NCBI RefSeq assembly: GCF_018691265.1
Contig: NW_024881300.1
Span: 7,471,546 to 7,535,545, forward strand
Reading direction: 5' to 3'
Length of the DNA stretch: 64,000 bases
From: Tyto alba
Lineage: Eukaryota > Chordata > Aves > Strigiformes > Tytonidae
Made by a program: the position numbers and the translations under genes. Shown here piece after piece: positions 49,536 through 60,300 of the stretch. Numbering within the stretch: the stretch's first letter is position 1; each line of letters opens with the position of its first letter. The notes beneath the pieces were generated by a model, which was not told where the DNA came from, searched no databases, and saw only the letters and a program-made list of their open reading frames with translations.

Positions 49536-51598
49536 AATGTTATGCTGTGATCTCACTGTTTTCCCAGATAAATTTCATTGCATTGTTTCTTTTGCAGCAG
49601 CTTTAGACCCATGTGAATGCCATAGCCAATACCAGATGTGCCTCCGTGCACTTGCAAGAGAGCTCTGAACAAAGAAAATCCAGGGGAGCTGGAGTTCTGC
49701 TTAATGAGAACAGCCCTGGGACAAAGCTTTAATAGTTTAACTAAAATTACATTCAAAACTTAATTAGCAGAAGCTCTGAACTCACAAGCCGTGGCCCATG
49801 AGCTCTAATACACTAATTAGCTAAGACACCCTTTAAAGCCAAGTATAGCTAAACCTTCTCGAAGAGCTGTCACATGAGCCCTTAGATCTGAGGCAACATT
49901 TGTGTTGCACATGGGAAGTTCAGCATTATTTCACTACAATGTTGTTGCACATGCAATTATTGCAGGCCCCAATTATTTCGGGTAACAAACTATAAAATGT
50001 TCATACCATATATTTCTACACATAAGGAAAGATCAAAGCAGATTTTAAACATGGACTTCCATACAGAAACGTGAGCCAAAAACCTTGGAGAGCTGGGCAA
50101 TAATTTTCAAGACTTCAGAAAAATTACATCCTAAGGAAGGATAAAAGAAAATAATGAGTGACATAATCATTTTTTTCTGAAAATCTTCCTGGTTCAATCA
50201 AAGCAGAGATTTATTTAGATAATTTTCAAATGGTTCTGTTTCAATTTCCACCTTCTCTGGTTGTTTACTTGCTATAAATGAAATATCTGAATAAAAAGTT
50301 GTTTAAACATTAGAAATGAAGATTCATTTCAAACATGTAAAAAAATCAGATGTTTCAGCAATTCTGAATAAAATGTGACTTTTTGAAATGAAGCTTTATC
50401 ACACAGTGTGTCTATTTTGACAAATCATATTGTCTGTGAAACAGAAGTCACAGTAGGATTCCAAACCAGCTTTGCGTTGTCCCACTGCCTCTACTGGTAT
50501 TATTTAAGCAAGATACTGGTTTCAGTAGGAAAATTGCTTAAGTCCAGACTTCAGGATATGAAGGAGTACTGCAGGAATTGCAGAACCTCACAAGAGATAC
50601 ATGAATTTGTGTTGACATAACAAAAAGGTATTTTGAACCTTTCCCGGGGGTTTTGTGGAAGAGAAATATTTATAATAAAACATTTGTATGTATTTCAGCT
50701 GTTGCAATAAGGACTTTTTTGTTATTATTACTTTGTACTTGAATTTCCACAGCATACCAGCATTATATCATGGAAGTTTTCAACATGCCTGTATCTGACA
50801 TATAGCACTTAGTGAATTGATGAAATCAATGTAGTGCATTATACAGTGGAGAATGGAAAAGAGAAAATTTAAATCGGGGACAATCAGGACAATTTCTATT
50901 TATTAAGGAGACTATCCTATGGTCTTGAAGATTAACAAAATGAAATTTTACCCTCTCATGATAGATTTCTAGTGAATGAAATCCATGGTGCTTAATTTAT
51001 TTACCTTTGAAGGACAAACACAGACATTGATAGGATTTGGATCTGTTCTGCCAGGGCATCTGAGTGGTTGAAACTCAATGTTTCTATGAACCAGCCATTA
51101 GTTTGTCTTCTCTGAGGTCTTGGTTTTGATGTTAAAATGAACTGTATAAACCTCACACTGACAAAAATCCATAGCGTATAGTTATTAGGATGGTTACCAC
51201 CTACAAGCAGTGTCCTTCTTTCCAGTTCTATATAACATACATGAGATCCACAAAACATCAAGGGAAATCTTCACCAGGAGTGCAGAAAAACTTACTCCCA
51301 ACAGGCTGAAACTAACAACAACAACAAAAAAAAGAGTACATCAAAGTACAGTATTTAGTTCTGCTTGTATGTGTAAAGCACTAAGTCCCCCCTTGAGGAT
51401 ACAGAGTTGTGATGTTTACTCCTGCACTGTGCTGCTTCCATTAAACCCATAGAAAGAGTTCAGGCCTCATGACAACTTTGCAACTGCTGATCCAGTAAGC
51501 TGCTTAAAAGACTCTTGATCTCTCATAGCAAATTTTTTTGCTTCCAGTTTCAAGTTACATTCCCTATTTCAAATAACTGAAAAAAAGGAAGAATCAAG

Positions 51599-51637
51599 GG
51601 AAAATAAAAATAAAATAAAAAAAAAAAAAAGAAGAAA
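51599..51637 (+). repeat. AAAAT/poly-A simple sequence
   Basis: AAAATAAAAATAAAATAAAA is followed by an A run and GAAGAAAAATTAAAA. This is ordinary A-rich low-complexity DNA. Confidence 0.85.
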
Positions 51638-53334
51638 AATTAAAATGAGACATGCAGGCTCTTCACAGAAATCAACCAGCAAGAATTCAACAGCACACTA
51701 TTCAGATCTCAGTCCACCCTGTTCACAGTAATAAGTGAGCAGCAAAATGAGGTTAATCTTCCCCCTTTCTCCTGTAAATGTAGAAAGGAGACTAGCTGGA
51801 TCTGCAACACAAAAATGAGTTTCAATTGCATCCACAGGACGGATGGCTTCCTGCAGTCCTAAGGAAATGCTTCATATCACACTGGCAGGAACAGGAAGAG
51901 ATCAAAGAAAACCCATGAGGTTCATCACCCTGGCTCCTTTCCAAATCTCCTTTAGCCCCAAAGAAGAGATAACACAATCTAAAGCTGGTTTAGATTTTCC
52001 ACCAACTGTCTAGGAGGACCATCCCAACCAAGAAGGTACTCTACAGAGGAGCTGGTGAGCTACCAGGGGCCAAAGCTGGGGCAGCATCCTAGCACCTCTA
52101 TGGCTACAGCATATCCTAGCTTTGTTCTCTTTCAGAAAATAATTCATAAAAATCAAGAAGCTCACCGGAAAGATATGTAAGATTTTTCCCTCTTTCCATG
52201 TCAAGTTTTCAGTGAATTTCCTACAGATGGAGAAAATCTGATCTTGTGCCCTAAACTCCAGTTTGTTTGTAAACTGTTTGTTCTGTAGACTATGTCATGA
52301 ACAACACACTCTCCAAGTTAAATGCAAAGTAAGTTTATTAGTGGCTTTTATTTCTAATAAGCATCTGGTAAAGATTAAAAAGCTCTCAGAGGATCATTAA
52401 GACACTAGAAATGCTTATCTAAACAAGTAGAACAGTCTTCAGTTGGCTATGTGGTATTTCTACTCATGAAGCAGGACAGCTTGAATTACAGAGTAGATGT
52501 GTCCTCTCAAATTCAAGTATTTCTTTCCATCCCAGGTGAAGGAGGAATGAACTGCTCTCTAACAATGATGCCCTCAAAGGCCCTCTAGTAATTTATGTAA
52601 TTTACATTTCACTTCAGTAATTTTCAATGAGACAGAGTTGAAATAGTTGATTGCCAACTCATTCCTGCATATTATGTGACCAACAGCACTGCTTCCTAAA
52701 AATCAAATTTGCTTTGTCATTAATGTAGTTAGACTTTGCAAAAATTGCACAAGTTGTATGAACAGGGATGAGACATAAAAGCCTCAGGCATGTTGAAACA
52801 AATGCCTCTTTTTCACACATTGACTCCCAAAGGGAGGCACTGTGTTTTTGTAAACGTGAAAAGAATTTGGCTCATTTTCACTTTTTTTAGGCCACAGAAG
52901 ACCAGGAGGATGCATCATTTGGATACTACTGTCATGCTGAAATCATAAGCATCTGGGGGAAAAAAAAACCACTATACATAGAATATATAGATGATTGGGA
53001 ACTGCACATATGCATCCAAGGACTTTATGTGGCCCATAAAATGGAAAAGGATCATCAGCTATAACCACAACAGAAATGGATATAATTTGTCGGGTCCAAA
53101 TACAAGAATGCAAATCGAAACGACAAAGCCAGAGCACTAAAACCTCCAAGAGGATCTGCAATAGACATCAAAATATTTACAGAAATTACAGAGAAACATC
53201 CTTGAAGATAAATAATTGCATGTAAGCCTGTTAATATAATTAAGTCTTCCAGCGCAGGAAAGGTAAAATAGAGTACAGAAGTTGGGATGTGATAAAAGAT
53301 TTATCACAAGTAGTATGCTTGTGCTGAAAAAATA

Positions 53335-53453
53335 AAACAAAACAAACAAAAAAAAAAACCCGACACACACCTTCCCCCCCCCCTTTATTTTATTTTATTA
53401 AAAACAAACAAACAAACAAAAAAAAACACAAAACAAAACAAAACAAACACCTA
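53335..53453 (+). repeat. Compound A/C-rich, poly-C and TTTTA/CAAA simple sequence
   Basis: In order: AAAC units, an A10 run, CCCGACACACACC, a C11 run near 53,375, TTTATTTTATTTTATT, and then CAAA units and AAAAC units to 53,453. The T-rich block followed by the A-rich block could pair as an imperfect hairpin. Confidence 0.85.
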
Positions 53454-54767
53454 ATCAAACCATATTCTAATTAATGGTAACATTCTACTGCCACCTCTTT
53501 CCTCCCCAAACAGCATGTGTCCCACACCAGGAACAATTTCATACTTCTCCAGGCACCAAAGCCAATCATATTTATGCTGTGCACAAATCCAGCAGGTTAC
53601 CATGCCAGCTAGATTAACTAGTGATGTCCCTGTGATTGTACCAGCCATGTGCTTTTATGCAAAATATGACTTACAAAGCATGCAGCACATGGAATGAATT
53701 GATAATTGAACAAGTCTGCTCTCTCATGAATAGTTTTCAAATTTCTGTGTGAGGCAAAGCATAAGCAAAGTCCTCTGCAAGTCAGACAATATACTACTGA
53801 ACTTTATGCAGCCAGGGTAGAAGTATTTCAACTACAGTGCAGACAGAGCTTCATCCTCCTCCTTCACATTGGGGTTTTAAAGCAAGGCTTGTTCCTGGAT
53901 TACATTTTTGAAAGCAGTGGTTGGTAGAAACAAATTTAACAGCTGTTTGGCTTGCAGAGTTTGATGAGCTCCTGTTGGAGATAAGGATGCTCCTGGAAAA
54001 ACCAGGCAGAACTAGTGTATTCTGGGAAATGGAGGTGTAGGGAGCAACCACTTCTAGAGTTTATGTTGCCAAGTACCTTTCCAACACTAAAGTGTTAAGA
54101 CAAATACTATTTCACTTTAGTTATGTCTAGGAGTTATCCTCCTACCTTCAGACCTCAGAATACCTCTGGATACAGGTTGACTGTCTCTGTCCACAAAGAA
54201 CTTTGTCAGCCTATCAAATAGCTAAGGCTTTCTATTATATGACTCTCAGCTCTGATGCACACAATATTTTGGCTTCAACCACTCTTTCAATAAGGCTTTC
54301 TTACAGGTATCGGGGGGTCTCCTTTTTCTTGTGTAAGGGACTCAGATATGGAAAGAAGGAAAATTGATGAGATTTACATCCCCTTCCTGTTTATCTGAAG
54401 CTTTTGTTATTTTGTCTTTATCCTTCATGTCTGATGATTTGAATCAGCTATTCTGACAGATACATCATTTCCCTTCTCACAAGGGTTTCTATTGCTCTTT
54501 CTACTTTGAACTGATCATTCTTATTTAAATGCAACATTTCAACTAACAAGTTGTCTAAAAAGACAAGACTCCTTTTCCTACATTTTCTTGTCACTTGGTA
54601 GCCTGTAATACTCAGGGGCTTCTTCTCCAAAATATCCTTGAGTTACAGCGCCTCATTCACTTCTGGAAGGCTCAAGGTTGGATTAAATTTCTTATATTGC
54701 TTCCTGTTACAATCTTAAAAGAACCCTCTTTTGTCTTATATTACTTGATTTCCATTCTTTGTATTCT
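53454..54767. other. Non-coding stretch, no gene seen
   Basis: No gene, RNA gene or repeat is recognised here. Frames are at most 71 codons long and lack motifs. Confidence 0.55.
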
Positions 54768-55015
54768 TATTTGTCATTTGCATTTCTGTAGCACCTGGAG
54801 GTCCCAATGAAACTGTACATACAGTTTGCACAGTACAGCACTGGAATAGAGGGACTCTGCCCCAGGAGTTAAAAATTGAAAGAAACAAATAACAGGTAAT
54901 TATCTTTGTGGGAAGGATGAACAACATGTAAAATGCAGAAACATGACTTGTCCAAGCTTATAAAGAAGTCTCTGAAAGATAGGGAAATCAAGGCCAGATC
55001 TCCTAAAACTGAAAG
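54768..55015 (-). repeat. L3/MIR-type ancient repeat remnant
   Basis: ATTTGTCATTTGCATTTCTG then TAGCACCTGGAGGTCCCAAT (54,789-54,808) matches the TTTGTATTTCTGTAGCACCT and AGAGGCCCCAATGA words of an abundant ancient amniote repeat. Further on, ACAGTTTGCACAGTACAGCA, then GACTCTGCCCCAGGAGTTAA stands for the GTCCCTGCCCCAAAGAGCTT word. ACATGACTTGTCCAAGCTTA and CCAGATCTCCTAAAACT match the GTGACTTGCCCAAGGTCACA and CCAGATCTCCTGA words. The order is preserved over about 250 bp. Orientation is given by analogy with the MIR core, which would be antisense here. Confidence 0.55.
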
Positions 55016-55401
55016 GCTACCTAGCTCCACTTTGTCATACAGTTTTCCAGGGCATTTGTGCTCATCTGGTCTATTAAATTATGCAAGGACAACATGTAAA
55101 TGGCTGTCATTTGCCTTTACATTCTCCAAAACCTGTTTCTTCAACTGCCAAAGATGGAGCTGCAGTAGACTAAAAGCACTTGATTTAGAAAAATGAGTGA
55201 AGGGAGTTAATTGGAATGCACCATCTCCATTACTATACAACAGCACCTCAAGGTACTGAGTGGACTTAAATGACAATCCAAGAAATTTGATATTAAATAT
55301 TAAACCAAAACCACACATGTTCTAAAGCACAGAACATTACTTCTAAGCAAAGATGAGGTATTATTTTTCACAAAAATACATTTATTGCTGCATGTCTTAT
55401 A
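55016..55401. other. Non-coding stretch, no gene seen
   Basis: This interval separates the L3/MIR-type remnant from the first long poly-A run. It shows no gene or repeat signature. A frame on each strand reaches about 80 codons without a motif. Confidence 0.5.
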
Positions 55402-55435
55402 TAAAAAAAAAACAAAAAAAAAAAAAAAAAAAAAA
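55402..55435 (+). repeat. Poly-A run, one C interruption
   Basis: A10, C, A23 lie downstream of CATTTATTGCTGC. It is the first of four long A runs within about 1.9 kb (also 55,842, 55,884 and 57,286). Confidence 0.9.
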
Positions 55436-55841
55436 CACTCCAAGAACCCCAGCCTGGGGCATATAATGGTTTATGCAACAAATACTTGTGAAATGCCTAC
55501 TTAAAAAGTTAAACCCCCTGGAGGGCTTGTGAATCTTTTAGTTGTAATGTACCCCTGGAGGATTTTATTTTGTATCCGCCTAGCCCGAAGTTAAAGAGTA
55601 CTTTTTGAACATGTTTGCTTTACTTGTAGCTAAAATCTGGGTTACTTGGGGGAGGGCAATGGAGAGTCTAATAAATCTTACAATATACTTCTTGGCAAGA
55701 AAACGAGTTACTGGTGTCATGAAGAAACAACTTTACTGCTCTCTAAAGAAATATTGGTTTCAGAAGTTACTATTGTATTCAAGACACATGGAAGCTGCAT
55801 TAAATCAAGTTGTGAAACATACTGTGGTTATACATGTTTTT

Positions 55842-55878
55842 TAAAAAAAAAAAAAAGTTAAATCCTGAAACGGATCCT

Positions 55879-55909
<31 letters not shown>
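55842..55909 (+). repeat. Two poly-A runs 28 bases apart
   Basis: An A14-type run (about 55,843-55,856) and an A26 run (55,884-55,909) flank a short unique spacer containing GAAACGGATCCTAA. They could mark poly-A tails of retrocopies, but no coding-like or known RNA sequence precedes either. Confidence 0.88.
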
Positions 55910-57285
55910 CGAAAGTTTCTGAGGCTTCCATAAATTTTGAAGGAGGAAGTTTAAAACTTGGGTGTTCCTCTCCATAAGATACATTCCACAAGGAAACAGC
56001 TTGATTTTATGTACATACTTTTACCATTCAAACTCCAGTGGTTTTCTAAAAACTTCTATTTTCACTACTTAAAATTGTGTATATGTATGCACAGTAAGCA
56101 TGAAGACTGAACACGCTTGCTCTGAGAATACCAACTAGTGTATGTTTTCTTATTCATATCTGGGCAAGAGCCCTAACTGTTGGCTCACAACACTCCCAGT
56201 TACTTTCTTCCCCAAACACTGCATCCACAAATGGATCAGCTAATTAATCTAGACACTATTAATTAAGGCCACCAGCAGCAGAACAAAATTGCTGTGCCAG
56301 TTGCCTATGCATCTGGATCTCCTCCCACAAGCTGCTCAGAGGAAAAAACTAGGAGGGCAAATCTCTACAGAAAATCAACTGTGAAGAGAATAAAGTGAAT
56401 TTAGACCCTTTGAAAGAAAGCAGATTGAGTAGTCAATTTATCCTCAGAACAGACTCAGCTCAGATGAGAGCAAGGTTATGTTCTTCCATGCTGCCATGTT
56501 CAATTCCATACTTGAGGGACCATCACTACAAAGGAAACAAGGTGAATTCAAAGTGTCTGAATTTCTATGCTTTCTGTTTGAAGATCCCTACGAGAATGTG
56601 AAGCAAGAGCAGGTGCCACAACTATCATTCTGTGGCATATTTGGAAGACTGTTAACAAAAAAGTGTTTCCTTGGAAGTGACATTTGTAGCTATATAGTTG
56701 GCTAAGAACCAGAGACTTCTCGTTCCCCTTCCTCACATGATTTATTCCGGACTAAAGAAGTTAAATCAGTAAAATCAAGAAAATAATTTATAAAGAAAAT
56801 AAAATGAAATAAAGTAAAATCTGAACACAAGTTAGACTTTGATGCTTGCAGTCTATGGTACTTAATTCCAAAACACACATTTCCCACACTTGCATATAGA
56901 AGATACAGCCTGAGACACATTGTCTTGTTAATCCTCCGCTGAATGTAGAGTATATTGCCAAATTATGGTCAGTTAGGCCAAGTTAGTTTGGGGGATTCTA
57001 ATGATAAAGAAAATTACTTCTATAGTTGTTAAAATGCATCCACTTCCAGACCAGAACTGGAACAAATAGCTCCTAAGAGGTGCAGAACAATACTGTAAAT
57101 GAGGATCCTTTTCCTCAATGTCATCTCATTCAAAATTATATAAGGAATATTTTAAACATATATATCTCATGCAGCAAAGATTCCTCAAGTGGGAAGAATG
57201 TTTCCCAATTTAGCCTGCTGTTTGCTGTGCTTCCAGTTTCACCACTCCCATGGCACTGTGTCTACCAAAAAGAAGAGGGGAAATA
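55910..57285. other. Non-coding stretch, no gene seen
   Basis: No gene is supported. The block 56,225-56,340 contains paired homeodomain-type words (CAGCTAATTAATCTAGACAC and CTATTAATTAAGGCC) separated by a few bases, the texture of a conserved enhancer; this is speculative. Two overlapping frames at 56,395-56,705 (68-75 codons) have no recognised family. Confidence 0.45.
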
Positions 57286-57310
57286 AAAAAAAAAAAAAAA
57301 AAAAAAAAAA
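57286..57310 (+). repeat. Poly-A25 run
   Basis: Twenty-five A residues follow AAGAGGGGAAAT. The run creates a Lys-rich chance frame (57,189-57,458). Confidence 0.9.
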
Positions 57311-59989
57311 TTCTCAAAACCCCAATGCCCGTCTTCAAAATTGCCACACTGTTTCATGTGCCATGAAGGGCACTGAAGATTTTCCACAAGCTTTCCAAAA
57401 CATCTTACTTCTAATGCATCTGAGCAGTAAACTCCCTTCCTGGCTACTAAAGAATTAAATTAAGCAAGCAGCATATTTTTAAAGTTTCAAAATCCAAAGT
57501 AAAGTTTATTGGAAAATTCAATATAATTGTCTCACCTATGCAAATTAGAATGAATATTTAATATTACAATGCTACCACCACAAAAGGCCTACTTCTTTTG
57601 ATAAAGAGTCTGATTTATATCAGAATGTCCTGGGAGGGTAAGGCTGAAATATTGCAAGAGAAGCTGGCTTGCATCTAGGTTTCAAAAATGACAAAAAAAA
57701 ATTATCAACCCTCAATTCTTAACTGCCTTACGTTAGTCTTCAAAGTTAAAAGGGGGATTAAAAACATCACTAAGTAAAGCAAGAAAATACCAGACATGCT
57801 GGATTTCAAGCACAGTCCAATTTTATCTCCTAATTATATAAAATGCAAGCTGCCAAGTGCACCAACCATTATGACAAGAAAAATCTGATCCAACTTTGCA
57901 ACAACAAAAAAAAATGTTTATCAGAGAGGTCTAAACCATAGACTCATTTTGTAAACTTGGAAGCAATTCCAGAGCTAGTGCCATACATCTCAAAGGAAAA
58001 GATAAACCCTCACTCACATTTTTATATAGCAACAACAACAAATATAAATGGAACAGCAGTCTTCATGCAAAAAAAAATAAAAGCCTTCACTGTTGAAGCC
58101 ATGAGACTTCAACAATGACTACTTCTTATCAGGGACATTTCCGCTAATATAAGTGCAAGTAAAACCCTTGGCAGAAGTGTCCTGACTCATGTGTGTCAAG
58201 AGCAAGGAACCAAGCTGGCTCTCAAGGACTCCAAGAACTCACTTGCTCCTTACAAGCAAGGAAACCATTTCCCTGCTTCAGGAAAAGTCTTGTAAGACAA
58301 GGGTTTCATCCTCTTCTGAATCACCTCTGGTTTGCCAGAATTTTGCATGGCAGTTGAAGCCAAATGGCACCTGAGAACTAAAGACTGAACAATGAACTGA
58401 AGGCTTTAACAGTGCGTGTGAGAACGAGACACTAGCAAACACATTTGAAGTGGCAGGGAAATTCATGTTCTTACCCTCCACTCACAATTTTTCAAATGCT
58501 TCTGGAGGACAAGCTGGCTCAGCAGATCAGAAAGAGAAACAGTGTCTTTCAATAACAGGTTTCTGTTTCAAATCCAGCCCAGTCTTAGGGTGGCTGAAAG
58601 TTACTATCCAATAGGTGCCCAATGTTAAATGAAATAGTGATTTCACTTCCAGTTTCTGTTAAGTAGGTGTCTGCAACACAACTGGCAGCTTCACCAGACA
58701 GGCCAAGCTCTGGCTCTCCGAGCCATGACCGAGGCATGCTGGCAGGGCAGGCTGGTTGCTCACACCTGTTTTGTGGCAAAGGATTTAATTTGCCAGTGCT
58801 GTTAAATAGGAACCAGGAGCAAGGCTGTGTTTTTAAAAGAAAGACGACGAGGAGAATTCTACATACATGACTTTTGCTGATTAATTCCAGCAACAGAATA
58901 TATATCTAGTGTGTTTACATTATATAAATTATTATTACATCTAATTAAACTCAATATAAACTCTTAAATTGTGTTCCAAGCTATAAGCGAGGAGCTGTCG
59001 GACCCTGCCATCTGATACAGCTCCGCTATCGTGGTTTATGGAGCAAATGACTAAAAGCTAAGAAATTTTACTGGATGAACCTCAGCAAAGTGCTTCAGGC
59101 TAGTTTCTCAACATTAGGACATCTGAGAGTATGGCTACATGGCAGGCATTCCACAGTAATAGCTCATGTCAACACTTCCACTGGGGTAAATAAAGGCATA
59201 AACTACCTCAAATTACCTTGTGTTTACCATGGGGCATGAGGGAATGCAGACATGACTCCATGGAGCAGCCAGTTACTGGTATGCCCACAGCCTTGCTGCT
59301 CACCCAGAGACCATCTGCCCCAAAACTGCAACCAAACTCCCATATTAGCCTTCAAGGTACTTGATCCCAAGATATCTCTACCCTAGCCAGGCACAGTTTG
59401 CCACACAGATAAGGTGGGCTTTAGCCCTTCCAGCACTTTGCCATTCGATTCTTTGCCTGGTTGCTAATACATCCTCAGTGCAGACAACCTATTTTACACT
59501 TCCTCTGACATTTGCTGTCCCTATATGCTTAAAGGGAAAGGCAAACCACCCAAAAGGACAGCACCCAGAAGAAACCAAATATTAGCAACATGTGTGTTGG
59601 TAGAGAAAGGTGCAGAGAACATGGCCTCCCCCTTAAGTGCACATGAAGGAAAAATCTTGGAAAAGCAGGGAACTAGACACTGTTTTTTCAGCAATATTTA
59701 GTCTAACTCAGCCCCCACATTAGTTAAATTTTGCACTGAAAGTACACCGTGTAAACTTTAAGAGTTTTTTTTCTTTATATCCTATCCAGGATCTTCTCTT
59801 CAGAGCATTCAAAAACCCAAAAAAGGTCAGTATGTCCTCAGGTCACTACAGTAGCAAGTGTCTGGTGAGCCACAAGAGTTAGAATTACTATTTCCAAAGC
59901 TGTGTTTCCACCTGTGTGTTATTGATGAAAATGTTATTGATGACCCAATAACAAAGAGAATAAACCCTACATTGTCACAACTGTGATAC

Positions 59990-60027
59990 TATATACATAT
60001 ACACACATACACACATACACACACATA
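59990..60027 (+). repeat. TA/CA-rich simple sequence
   Basis: ATATACATATACACACATAC is followed by ACACATACACACACATATTC. This is an imperfect dinucleotide microsatellite. Confidence 0.85.
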
Positions 60028-60210
60028 TTCAGGAAAAAGAAGGTAAATTTAAAAGAAGTATTTCAATAATAAGAGAGTGTTACAAAATAATATTTTTCCT
60101 CCTAAATACATGGATAAAGAACCTTTTGCTAGTCTCTGAATTTGGCTTTCACAGCTACATCATCAATGTCTTACCCAATAAAAATATTTCTGCAGAATTT
60201 AATAACTACA

Positions 60211-60300
60211 TCTATAGCACCTTGTCTGAGATTCAAAAGCCTTGGAAATTAAAATATGGCAAGAGCAGAACTTGTGACAACTCTGTGAAGTAATGTCTAT
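60211..60300. repeat. Possible ancient LINE remnant
   Basis: TATAGCACCTTGTCTGAGAT then TCAAAAGCCTTGGAAATT and CTTGTGACAACTCTGTGAAG keep the order of a widespread amniote remnant whose words are TAGCACCTTTCATCTGAGGA, TCTCAAAGCACTTTAC and CTCACAACACCCTGTGAGG. Divergence is high and the call is tentative. Confidence 0.33.

Larger units (their letters stand above)
47378..53330. other. Non-coding stretch, no gene seen
   Basis: No gene is supported. A mildly GC-rich patch at 48,290-48,425 carries frames of up to 128 codons on both strands, and 48,647-49,042 has the longest frame of the window (131 codons). None shows a domain, signal peptide or compositional coding bias. A-rich simple sequence (AAAAT units then A14) lies at 51,599-51,637. 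Confidence 0.5.

Noticed and set aside
59120..59240. GTATGGCTACATGGCAGGCATTCC stretch, considered as an ancient DNA-transposon end
   Set aside because: Resemblance to the known GTCTACACTGCA-type motif is too weak and no inverted partner is present.
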